NCBI GenBank assembly: GCA_000149265.1 | Contig: CH003088.1 | Span: forward strand, 65,107-129,106 | Direction: 5' to 3' | Length of the DNA: 64,000 nucleotides | Source of the DNA: Ciona savignyi | Lineage: Eukaryota > Chordata > Ascidiacea > Phlebobranchia > Cionidae | In this document: positions 31,951 through 44,700 of the stretch, in pieces | How positions within the stretch are numbered: the stretch's first letter is position 1 | Layout of the letters: every line of letters starts with the position of its first letter | Notes under the pieces: model-generated | What the model was told of the DNA's origin: nothing | What the model saw: the letters and a program-made list of their open reading frames with translations, nothing else | The model's database searches: none | Translations under genes and position numbers: made by a program

Positions 31951-32142
31951 CCAGGGCAGAGTGGGCAACTTCTGTATTCAGCGGGCCAGATGTGGGAAAA
32001 TGAAATTCTTAGTGGGCCAGATTATTACAAGAATAGTATTCAATATCTTAATTACAGGGTATGGTTAGATACAGCCTGCGGGCGGGTCAAAATCCCTTCA
32101 CGGGCCGAACCCGGCCTGTGTACCGTATGTTGCCCATGTCTG
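31951..32142. mobile_element. hAT-type MITE
   Basis: It starts CAGGGCAGAGTGGGCAAC and ends GTTGCCCATGTCTG, with the family's 'agtattcaatatcttaatta' centre. No clear 8-bp duplication is seen. Confidence 0.75.
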
Positions 32143-32334
32143 TCCTAGGAAGATACGGACGTTTCCCGAATCAAAATTGTTTAATTAATTGATTGTATGC
32201 CTCCACCGTAAATACCACACACTGCAATAGCACTCACAATACGACAGTGGTGGGACGGGGTCATCCACCGATTGTCAATATTCTTCAACAAAGTGTTCGA
32301 CACCCAACATACTCTCTGCTGCACTTCGGCCAAA

Positions 32335-32627
32335 CCAACCATGTTAGTCTGGTGGTTTAGAGCGACGACTTTCAGCCGAAGGGTTGCAGATTCGAAATTG
32401 TTCGCTAGCTAGTGGATTCTATCCTTAATGGGCAAGGCACTTAACGGACATTTCCTGAACCCAGCAGATTAATAGGTTCTAATAAATTAAAGGAACGTGT
32501 GAATCATACACAACACACTGCAATAGCTTCGATAACCCGACGATGGGCGCAAGGTGATCTGACACTTGCCAGTGTGTTAACCCCCTTGGTTTTCTCATTC
32601 ACGGGGATAAATAAACATGAATATCAT
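32335..32627 (+). repeat. SINE-A copy
   Basis: The direct copy starts 'ccatgttagtctggtgg' and ends 'aaacatgaatatcat'. It lies about 80 bp beyond the PWP1 stop codon, antisense to PWP1. Confidence 0.8.
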
Positions 32628-32705
32628 ACCCCCCCATGTAATCTACGACTGAAGGTCACCGACTTTCTAACTACATTCCACGACAACAATTTGAGTTTAT
32701 TCAAT

Positions 32706-35700
32706 TTATTGCGCGGTTTCAAGCGCTTGTTTACGTTTCTGCGTTTTCTTCCGACGTTGTCGACGTTTTGCGCTTTCAGTTTTTTTCGATTTTACATTTT
32801 CCTTCGATTCAGTTTTAACTTTAATTGAAACGTCACAAACAGCAGTGTGAGTCACCTCTGTCACTTCATTTTTGGGCTTAATTAGATCATCTTTCGTCGC
32901 TTCGTGTTTCAGTTTCTTTTGACACAACGAATCAACGACATCATTTTCTAAGTTTTCGACTTTTACGATTGTTTGTTTCGAATCTTCCTTTTTACTCGAC
33001 AATTTTTTCCGTTTTTTTATTTTCCCTCCATTTATAATATTTCCTTCTTCCCCGGAAATTCCCAATATCGATTTTTTATTTTTCCTCTCCGTCTTTAATT
33101 TTGTGATCACATCATTCCTTCCATTGTTCTCGCTTCCTTTGACCCCGGAGGTTTCGTCCAATGTCGGCGGGTCCTCCAGGAAAAAATCCGGGTCGGACTG
33201 GGCCTTCGCGTCCCGAGGGAAGTGCTCACACACTACGGTAAATTACAAAGCAATGGTTAAGTATCAACGTTTTTATTTGTTACATGTTTTATCTTGGTAC
33301 GTGATTATTGTGCGTGCGCTGATTACTTAATGATGCCTAGCAATCAACTATTTGACAATAATTACCTGTCGCATTTATCGTTATCTTTCCCGCCAAAAAT
33401 CGTAAGACTTTACCGCCCATTTCATTTTACATACCGTTGCATTGTGCTTTAAAGGGGAGTTGTGATTTTATACTGCTTACATGAACACAAGCATTTTATA
33501 CATATTGTTGAGAGCTGCTGACTACAGGCTATCGAGAACCCTGCCTGAGGGGGTTAACACACGGGCAATCGTCAGATCACCTCGCGCCCATCATCGGGTT
33601 ACCGGAGAGCTATTGCAGTGTGTTGTTTATGATAGACACGTTCTTTCAATTTGGTAGAACCCATTAATCCACTGGGTTTAGGCAATGTCCGTTAAGTGTC
33701 TTGCCCAAGGACACAACCGACAAGCTAGCGACCAGTTTCGAACCCGCAACCCTGCGCTTGAAAGGCGTCGCACTAAACCACAAGACTAACCGGTGGAACA
33801 AGATCTTATTCCAAAAATCGAATCCACTTACATTCAAATACGCTTGTCGGACTCCATATCCGAACTCCGCCCTTCTCACCGCCGAGTCCGAACGTGCAAA
33901 CGCTGTCTGGGTTCCGTTTCATGCAGTGCACCATGCCCTGTGGAGTAAAACTACAGTTAACGAGGTATCAAGTATGCTTATACGCGTAAACGTGCTACAA
34001 CAAACATAACAAATCTAACACAGTTTGCATAAGCCACGTATACGTTTTGTTGTTGTCGTTTTAGTTATATACGCTGTTGTTTTAATGGAGAAACAGGCTT
34101 CCGTGGTCTGTATATCAACTGTGTACTCGCCATTACGAATGTAATGTTTTGGGCCACACTGATAGAAGGAAAGAAGGGAAACTGCGCACTAAGCCAGGGA
34201 AACTAATTTTAACCCTGCCTTCACAATAATCTTAACCCCAGTCTTAACACTAAACCTAACGCCATAATCTTCATTTTGGCGAGCAAATTTCCTCCTTTCC
34301 TACTTTTGTACCTTTTAGTTTTTCCCAATATGTGTATCTTGTTCCTCTTTAGTGGTGACTACTAGTATTGGATTAAACTACATGGCCGATCATGTTGTTT
34401 ATAAATTTACTTCAAAAGTTGTTTTGAAAATCTGTTTCAGATTTCCATACCCTTTTATGGCCTGTTCTTTATAGTTTTTAAAGGAAAGGGTCGGTTCTAC
34501 TCTATAAACATTATCTGTTTGGGAATATAAACAATTTTTCACCATTTTCATGTCTTTTTCGTGTAGCAGGTTAGGGGAATTCCCGGTTAGATCCCACAAC
34601 TTGAGATTGCCGTCGCTGGAGGCGGTAAAGAGAAGTGATGACGTCAGTTCCGATGACGTCATATTTAACACAGGAACGGCGCCATCGTGTGCACGCCAGT
34701 GGAAAAGCGACTTGGGCATTCTGACGTCACAATAATAAACAACGCCTGAATCCGTGCTCGCCTGAATTAAAAGAATCAACAATGTAACGATAATCGAACA
34801 AAATATCGGCAAGTTTTTAAATTTCATAATAATCAATGCATTTTTGTCCATCAATCGGTATTGAGCCGAACTCTTAATTAGTTTAATTGTTTAATTTATT
34901 ATAATAAATAAATAAACAAAGACCATAAGTCCAGTGAGACACGGAAGAGAAATTCCTTAATCAGCCAATTCCAATTTCGGGACCAAGTTTTTCTAGAAGT
35001 ATTTAATTAATTATGTCGATTAAATTGACTGTTTTAATCAAGCCTACATCGGTGGCCCGGATTTCACGGCCTACAAACCAAGGTCATTACGTCATAGATC
35101 TGATGTTACGGCATAAGGGAACAAGTGAGGTCATAATTGGGGTCAGTCAGTTAAAACGAACGTTTAGCACTTGCATTTAAAGAACAACTATCTTAACACT
35201 AGCGTGTTTATGGCATAACTTAAGGAAAAGGCGACAAGGAGTATTATACTGTTGTTTAGGGGCAGGATTACGAAATATTCCCGAGGATTCGGCAGTTATC
35301 TGCGAAACCCTTACTACAGGGCGATTCTCGATTCAAACACGGTAGAAAGTATTAAGTTAAAGACAGGCAGACGTAAACAAGAGTAAACAAGTTTTGCCAG
35401 GGAATAATTTCAAGTATAAGCTTTTTTATTCAAACAGGAAACTACGCATTAAGGCTGTTTATAACGGAAATTTTAAACTTAACGTATCTCATATGTACGA
35501 AAGTTAAGGAATTTTTGCGTATTGACTGCGCCAAAGCGAGATTTTAAATCGACAAAAGTTTAACATAATCAAAAATGTTTTCCTGTAAATACTAGTTAGA
35601 AATTTACTCTTGGCACTGCAACCGCCAACAAAAAGCAGAGATTCAGATAATTATAGTTTTATCGTTTCTCAGCAGTCGCGTTTCAATCGAAAGGTTGCAG

Positions 35701-38700
35701 GTTCGAAACTGGTCACCAGCTGGTCGGCTGTGTCCTTGGGCAAGGCACTTAACGGACATTGCCTAAAACCAGCGGGGTAATGGGTTCTACTAAAAGGAAA
35801 GTCACAATACACAACACACTGCAATAGCTACGGTAACCCGACGGTGGGCGCGAGGTGATCTGACGATTGCTGTGTGTTAACCCCCTTGGTTTTTCCCAAG
35901 CACGGGGTTAAACATGAATATCCTATCCTATCCTATTGGGTTACGTTATTTTAGTAGAATGTTGTTTTCAAAAAAAAAACGCAATAAATCCAAAATCAAT
36001 ACAACACTTATGTATAAATCGTCACATAACTCACCACAAAATAGGAGTCGTCCTTCCAATTCCACTCCACCCGTTCAATCTCTCCTTTGAACTTCCATTT
36101 CGAGGATTCCATGCTCGTTACGTCACTCAGTAGCACTCGTCTGTATGACGTAGGAAGAATTTTCATTTTTATTTCCATGCGTGAAACAACGAAAGTCTAT
36201 TTATTTTAAGTCTTTATTTATATTTTTTATATTTAATTTATTTATAGAAAGATTATTTATTATATTTATTTTTATATTATTTATTTATTTATTTATAAGG
36301 AGATAATTAAGTTTATTTTTGTATTATTTTATATATTTATTAGAAAATTGCTATATTTATTTTATTTCTTTATAATGAAAGTGACAGTCCTAACCCTTCA
36401 TATACATTTGCGTTGTCGAAACCATTGCAGTGTATTGTGATGATTTTTACAGTTTTTGACTGGTTCTTTTCAATCCATTTGGTTAAAGCATTTAGCGATT
36501 CAAAATCTTGTTAAAGGTCACCACAAAAAGCGCCCAGGGTAAAGGTAGAATTACGGATCTTTCGGGTTATGAACTTCACCCTTTTACACACAGTAGAAAA
36601 CGTTATAAATGTAAAAATAGTAATTGCGTGCTAATTTAAACAATCTAAAAATGTAAAAAGTTACCGAAGATATAGTATGACCCTTCTAGTTGTTTAAAAG
36701 TAAGCTTTTGTCGCTTTATAAACCACAAATCCGACTAAATGTATTTAAAGGGTCAAGAATAATGGACATCTCTTGTTGTATTTCGTTCTAATGGTGTACA
36801 ATTTCCCTTGAATGACGTAACGGTAGTTTGAAGCACAATCGTGAAGTACCTACCCATCAAATGCCCCCGATAAGAGCTGGGTTGTAGACCGAGGCCTCCA
36901 TTTCAAACACTGCACCTGCGGATGAAGGAGTTGTTGTAACAGAGTGACGTCGTGTCAACCGCAGGGAATATGGCCGTAGACGCGGTATGTTTACACACCC
37001 TCTTGCGTCGCAATTCTACAGCCGGCTATTTACGAAGACGTTTTATTGGAAGTATAATAAACCAGTATAATGTTTAACAGGTCCCTAGCAGGAAAGCGTC
37101 AATATTAGAAATATAACAGAGAAATAAAGTCAGGTGAAGCGCATTGTAGTATAGATTTCGCCTAATATAATACTCTTATAACTCTTATATCAGTTATACA
37201 CATAAGGCAATGTCGTTGAAAAGGTCTAGATGTTACTAGTAAACGTTTAATTCGGTGGGTAAGGCTACAAAATCGCAGAAATGTGTTGTATTTTTAACCG
37301 CTTGTTACTTGTAATGGTCGGTATAGTTAGGGCACAAATTAAGCAGGGTTATATAGAAATGCCATGCTAGCTAATACTTAACATTTAGGAATGCGAGGAA
37401 CGCTTTGTGCAAACTTCCAAGTTTATTAAATGTGTGTTTTATGAAGTTGATTACCGGATTAACGGAAGCATTAAGTCTTACCCGACACAGCGTTCCGTAA
37501 AACGCGTGTTAGATATATAACGGTGGCAAAACTAGAGCAATGTAGGTTACTTCGCTTGTTGAACATTTGTACTTTGCTGAGTAAATAGTCGAAAGTCAAT
37601 AGCAATAGCACAACTGTCCTCAGGCTTATGTGAAGGGCGTTACGAGTTTTATCTTATTGTTTTTGCTTAAATTTTTGATGGTATAGAATGGTTAGGTAGA
37701 AATTTGGTGCTGGTTTTTCGTCACAATGGGACATTATTTCGTAATGTTTATTTTAAGTTCGGTTTTCGTGACCGAGTGCCGGGCGCTCGCGTCTGCGGTC
37801 GGTGGACGTGACTTTTCCGGCGGATTTGGTGGGAACTCTACCGATGTCGGGGTCGTCGCCTTTTCAGTGGCGAGAACGCGTGTTTTGAAAGGACACAAGC
37901 AAACGCAAAGCTCCGTACCGTTTGACCACGAATTCGTCAACACGGGCGGTCATTTCGACCTTAAAAGCGGAGTCTTTACAGCGCCGCTGAGCGGTGCTTA
38001 CGAAATTTCATTCAGCGGCGGCGCAATACCCCACCGCAAGATGTCGCTGCTGCTCATGAAAAACAACTTCGAAGTCCAGACGCTGGCGTATGACGGTCAC
38101 TCCAGGGGGAACCCCCGAGGTCAACACCAAAGTTTGATACTTCAATTAGAAGAAACAGACAGGTCAGAAATATACGTTTTTAGGCTATTACATTTGAATT
38201 TGCTTAGTTGTTCTAAAATTATGCAAATTCAGGTCAGAAATCGTTTTTAATTAGGCCATTGCATTTAAATTTTCGAAATTGTTCTAAAATTATGCAAATT
38301 AGAAGTTGACTGTCCCACAAGCACCAATTCCGTGTAAAATTATTTCATTGTAGCGAACCCCCTCATCAATACATAATGTGTAACGTCATTACGCATTGCC
38401 TTTTTATATTCTTTTTGTGCCTGATCGCTTGGGTTTTGGCAACGAGTTTCTTTTTTAGTGTGTTACTGCAAATAAAGAAGCTGCCGCTTCATAATTATAA
38501 AAATAATCAACGAGTTGAAAAGACCAACTCCCGACAGTATTATCCGCAATTGATCGTTTATTTTGGACAAAACACCGAACAAATTAAAACCCTTGTGGGA
38601 ACATTTATACAAACGTCCAAGGTATGTACACGCCGATCACAACTGCGCGAAGAAATCACTTTGGGGCGGCACTTTCAAACGCTTAAAAAGCTTCCGAAAC

Positions 38701-41700
38701 AGGGTTTTAAAACCACAGAAATATTGAGTTACGTTCGAACCTAATTGTTGCGACTTTTAAACCAACTCGAGCGTGAGGGGCGGATTTTATTGCGATGGAA
38801 ACTTTCAGTACTTTCGTAACTCACAAGAAAACACGATTTCTCTAAGTAACCATTATCACCATCGTTAAGTGAAATTATAATAAAGAACATCATGATTGGT
38901 GTTGGCTTACAATAGGTCGATACAATACAAGTGTATTCTTATTAGTTTGTGTTTAAATTTCAGAACAATTTTCTCTCTTAGTTAAGGCTTGTTGTTAGAC
39001 AGCGTCTTTCTGTTGCCAATAAGATTGCATGTTCAAATCCAGTGGCTAGCTATTCGATTATATCTTTTATGAACAATATTAAGTGGAATTATACGCACCC
39101 TAATTATTTTTTTTAAAGATTGCGATGTATTCATCGTATCATACACCCCGCAATAGCTTGATCAAGTGTCCACTATTAAGTGGAATTCCACATAACCTTG
39201 TAGTTTAAAAAATATAGCGCGAGGTATTCATCGTACATACCACAACCGTTTGGTAACCCGACTGTTGGTAGAAGGTGATCATACGATTGTGTTATAACGC
39301 CCCTTTCCAACCCACAAGAATATACAGAAGTATAAGTAGTATCCTAATCTATCTCATAATTTGTTTACGCAGTTTTATGACTTTAATTGTAGTTGTCAGG
39401 GAAATTTTGAGTGTCAACGTCTCTCGTTTTATGAGATTTAAACCGGGGTTTTATGATATACCCTTAACCTGTTGTGCAAGTGGTAATGACGAAAACACCC
39501 CTTCGCTCTCTTGTCACTGTCCTGCCCCGGTGTCCCGCAGATTAGTGAAACCCGTGTTGGAAACTAGATACGACGTGGCGGAAAATTCAACGTTCGGTGC
39601 TTTTGTTCAGAACACACGACACACGGGCATAACCTAGATATACAATACACACGGCTAAGCTAATATTTGAGAATAGATTTGCAAACGTTACGTAGAGGAA
39701 TTCCTTCGCAAAATTCAAGTTTATTTTACAGCAGTTGTTGTCTTGTTTTATTGCGAGTTATTTTAGTTCCCTTTGCATTGGGAAGTTTAAAAAACATAGA
39801 AGTCCTAACCTCAACCCAAAATAAATCCATCAAAATCGGCGTTTTCATGCTTTTCAGAGAACATTTAAATTTATTTATTATGACATTAGAATAAGTTGGC
39901 CGACCTACAAATGAGGTCATTATGTCCAAACATGCACGACCTGCCCCCCAGCGGAATATTCTTATTCTTCCGGTCAACTTTGACACAAAACAAACCGAAC
40001 GTTTCACAACGATTCGCGAGCTTGGTAGGAATCGGTACGGTCGTGTGAGCGAATGGTTAAAGCGACCGATACATATACCGACTACTATACGAAAACGGTT
40101 CAAGTGACGAGCACATCATGTTTTCGAAACTTGGCTCAGTAAAAAAAAAAAAGAATCCTAGAAATATTGTACGATCGTGTGGCCGAATGGTTAGAGCGAC
40201 CGATACATAAACAGACTTCTAAATAAAAACGGTCTTAATGACGAAACCTGAATGGGGTCAAAACTAAGCTAAAAAAATAAAAAAAATCTTGCTAGGAATT
40301 GAAGGCTTCAATGCTGATTTTTATATCAAGCCGCAAGCGCTATATCATGAGGAAGCATGTCGAAGTACGGACAACACCAAGGAACTATGCTAGTTTAAAA
40401 CTTTTTTTTACCGAGCTAAGGTTCCAACCAATGATGAACTCGTCCCTTTGACCGTTTTGTGATATATTTGGTGTATTGGTCACGTTAACCATTCGGCCAT
40501 ACGGCCGTACTACTAGATTAAAACCTTTTTTTACCGAGTTAAGGTTCGAACCCATAATGGGCTCGTCCCTTAGACTGTTTTTATTTATAGTTGGTATATG
40601 TATCGGTCGCGTTAACCATTATGCCACTCGAACGTATACTACTAGTTTAAAACTTAGCCCATCGCTGGTTTAGAACGTGTTAACGCGTACAAACTTCGCC
40701 TACAGTAAACACAATCGGACTTCATTATTTACATATTTACATTTCTAAACATTGCGTCCAGTCGACTATAGTTCTGTGCGTATAAAGGGCGGTCACTGTT
40801 TCTGCTGTCTAGTTCAATAACGAGCCGCTAAGACGTAAATCATCGATTACTGCATATAGCAGGATGGGTAACATACGGCCTGCGGACCAGGTCCGGTCTG
40901 TGAAGGGGTTATGACCAATTCTGTACAATTTAGTATTTATATTGGTTGTATCCATTTTTTAATTGTAAAGACGGTTTAGTGCAGGCATGGGCAACATACA
41001 GCCCGCATGCCGGGTCCGGCCCGTGAACGGTTTTTGACCGGCCCGCAGACTATATCTAACCATACCCTGTAATTAAGATATTGAATAATATTCATGTAAT
41101 AATCCGACCCACCAAGAACTTCTTTTTCCGGCCTGCTGACTAGAGAAGTTTTCCACATCTGGCCTACAGCATAGTTTAAAACCCGGATTTATTTTTAATC
41201 CCTTAAAACTGGTTTTGATAACAAGCCTGATAAAAAAACAACCTTTAAAGGAAACTATTTTTCAAAAACGCGACGGGTAAAAACGGATAAAATGGAAATC
41301 TTGTGATCTTGGGTTGGAAATGGTAAAACAACGATATTAGAAACCTAGTAAAAGCGATATTAGCGATTAATCCTGCGATTAAATTCCCGGTAAGCCAGGC
41401 TTTGTAAAATCTACAAAGCGACCAACGAAGCAGAGATATTAAATGTCAGTAGCTTATAAATGACCCCAGGGGGACAAATGTTGCATTTAAAGCGACTGAC
41501 CATAGGGACCTTATAAAGCGGTGGTTTAACTTTACCAAATATCGTATTTAGCATAGTCGTATCGGTGGTTCAAGTTAATGGAATGTGGTATTAACCAGGA
41601 TTTGGCTGAAGCTGGCTGACAGCCGCGGGTACGCTGTGAGTGGAACGCGATCGGGTTCTTACGTCACATCCTTTTCCGGTCATTTGTTGCAAGCGACGGG

Positions 41701-44700
41701 TGAGTATGACGTCATGAAAAGTTGCGTTACGTAATCGAACGATTGCAGAAATGAATGACGTCAAATTCCAGAAATGAATGACGTCATCAAAAGGAAGAAA
41801 CGTCGTAAACGAAGAACAAGCAGGACAAGGAGAATAACGAGAAGAGATTATGACGACACAAATCAATCGAGAACAATGGTCGCGTTTTCGGCGGCTTGTC
41901 GTCGCAGCGTGTTCGGAGGGGAATCTACCGGAAAAGACCCTTCTCATGACGTCACACTGACTTATGATAAAATATTCGTGAATTTGGGGAATGCCCTTGA
42001 CGCAAAAAACGGCGTGTTTACAGCGCCTGCTAGCGGCGTGTACTTCTTTAGTTTCACGGTGGGGAAATTCCCCAAAAAGAAACTGTCAGTTTCATTGATG
42101 AAGAATGATAACTTGTTTCAAGTAAGTTCTACCCATCTAACCCTCATGTATCTTATATATGCAAGCTAGTGGCCAACTGTCAGAAGGGAGGTTATTATAG
42201 TAACAGTTTCGGTTCTTTTGAAAGCGGTAACAACAGCTCGGACATACAGTTGACTATAACAGTGGCCTTCAGTGGGTATCTATTTTAACTGCGTTTGTTA
42301 AAATTAAACGACCGCGACCAAAACCCAGGTTATGCTCTTTATCAAATTGCTGGAGCTATTAAAGCGTGTGATTAATTAAACTATTTGATTAAATAGGTGA
42401 AAAGATACAGGGGTATTCTCATGCCAAGTTGCATATTGAATCCGGCGTTTATGACTGCGCTGTGTTATAAAATCCCCTTTCTCTCACACTTCCTTAGCAT
42501 AATAACCCTGCATGAAAAAACAAGGGATTCTCTTTCCATCTTATCCTGAGAAGGTTTTGGGTTTGAATGAATGATTTAAACCAGGCGTAGGCAGCTTCTC
42601 TAGTCGGCGGGCCAGATGTGGGAAAATGAAGTCCTTGGTGGGCCGGATTATTACATGAATAGTATTCAATATCTTAATTACAAGGGTATGGTTAGATACA
42701 GGGCCGGTCAAAATTCCTTTACCGGCCGTATGCTGCCTATGCTTGTTCTACGCAGTTTGTCTTCGGACAAGTCACTTAACGGAATTTGACTCGATAAAAA
42801 TACAAACATAGTTGTATCAAATACACTTTCTACGCCATGGGTGAGCTTCTATAGTCGGCGGGCCAGATGTGGGAAAATGAAGTCCTTGGTGGGCCAGATT
42901 ATTACATAAATAGTATTTAATATCTTAATTACAGGGTATGGTTGGGTACAACCTATGGGCCGGACCCGCCCTTGGCTGTATGTTGCATGGTTAAAATAAA
43001 TGGGATGCAATTTCGCTGAGATTTTTCACAACCAAGTTGCAGAAGTGATTACAGTGGGTTGTTGATACATAACCATAGGGTACGAACTTGTGGCCGAATG
43101 ATTAACGCGACTGATACATATACCGACTACTATAAGTAAAGGCAAATATAGCTATATTTTAACCATTAACTAGAATCTAATAGATTTCGACGGCCTTGCC
43201 GACGATTCTACTCTTCAAGTATGAAGAATCTTCCAAGCCCTTAATACGTAAAACGGCATTAGCAATAAGTCCATTATTGGTTCGAAACTTTGCTCTGTAA
43301 AAAGAAAAATACATAACCGTATTTGTCGCGCCCTCACCCCACCAAACCTTGCTTTTATAACCAACCCTACCCTTCACCCCGACCCCCTTACATTCCAGGT
43401 TATGGCTTACAACGAAGGTAATTCACGCTTCCGTGAGATGCAAAGCCAGAGCGTGATGCTGCAGCTGCCCAGTGGCGACACCGTGTGGTTGAAAACGTAC
43501 AACTCAAAGGAATACGCCGTGTACAGCAACCTCGGAAGTTATATCACTTTCTCCGGCTACTTAGTAGCCCCGCTTTGATTAAATTGTGCGCAATTGTTAT
43601 GTGACTATCTATGAAGACATTAAACACATATTTGCCATTCAATGTTTCCGTTTTTGAAGTCTTTAAATCAGTGGTTCTCAATCTTTTTGACCTCGTGGCG
43701 TACCTAAGACCAATTACGAACGCGAACAGGCGCACCTTGCATGGGAAGGCAAAACAATATGCTAAATACTCAAAACGTTACAATGGAAAAGAACGAACTA
43801 GACACTAACCATTTAGTAGTTTGTAATCTATGCACACTCTGTCAAAAATTTACGAAATGCAAGTGTGGCGCACCCAGCTAACCCCTTGTGGCGCACCATT
43901 TGAGAAGCACTGGTTTAAATCCACCATAACGCTCTTATTATTGGTCGTTAAGAAACACATAATTCGAAAGTTGGAAATTTATAGATAAAGAGTCCGGCAC
44001 TGATTAATGAAAACAACAAGCAAATTACTTGTCGGACAGTGGTGAAGCTAGCTTTATTTGGCGGACATAAGAAGCTTCAAAGAAAATGATTTAAACTAAT
44101 GGAGTCCTATTCATTGATAACCAGGTCATACTTAAAGACTACAACAATAAATATTAGCTGCCATAGTATATGCAAAACATTACAGCCCCAATAATTTTCA
44201 ACAATTAAACTTGAAATGAAGACTTTTACCAATTTCTTAGTTTGAAATGTTTTTAAATATAAGCCACAGTTCATAATATGGATAACTATAAATAGATATT
44301 TAACTGTATGCATGAGAGTATTAGAAGAGTGGAATCTCTGGACAAGTTACTTAGGATAGGATAGGATTTTCACGTTTATCCTGTAAATGGGAAAACCAAG
44401 GTGGCTAACACACTTTAATCGTCAGATCACCTCGCGCCTATTGTCGGGTTACTAAGAGCTATTGCAGTGTGTTGTATATGATAGACACATTCCATATATT
44501 TGGTAGAACCGTCAGGCCACCTCGCGCCCACCATCAGGTTACCGGTGCTATTTAGTGTGTTGTGTATAATACAGACTTTCTTTCAATTTGGTAGAACCCA
44601 TTATTCCATTGGGTTCAGGAAATGTCCGTTAAGTACCTTGTCTAAGGACACAACCGACTAGCTAGGGATCAGTTTTGATCTCGCAACCTTTCGATTGAAA

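Larger units (their letters stand above)
30860..32705. other. Convergent 3' region between DD3-3-like (+) and PWP1 (-)
   Basis: No gene is seen. The stretch contains an inverted SINE-B (about 31060-31190), an internally deleted inverted SINE-A (31493-31599), a hAT-type MITE (31951-32142) and a full direct SINE-A (32335-32627). An AATAAA at 31408-31413 could serve the plus-strand gene. Confidence 0.5.

Noticed and set aside
33103..33330. Plus-strand frame over the PWP1 last exon
   Set aside because: It is an antisense shadow; the minus frame has the Lys-rich PWP1 tail and correct splice phase.
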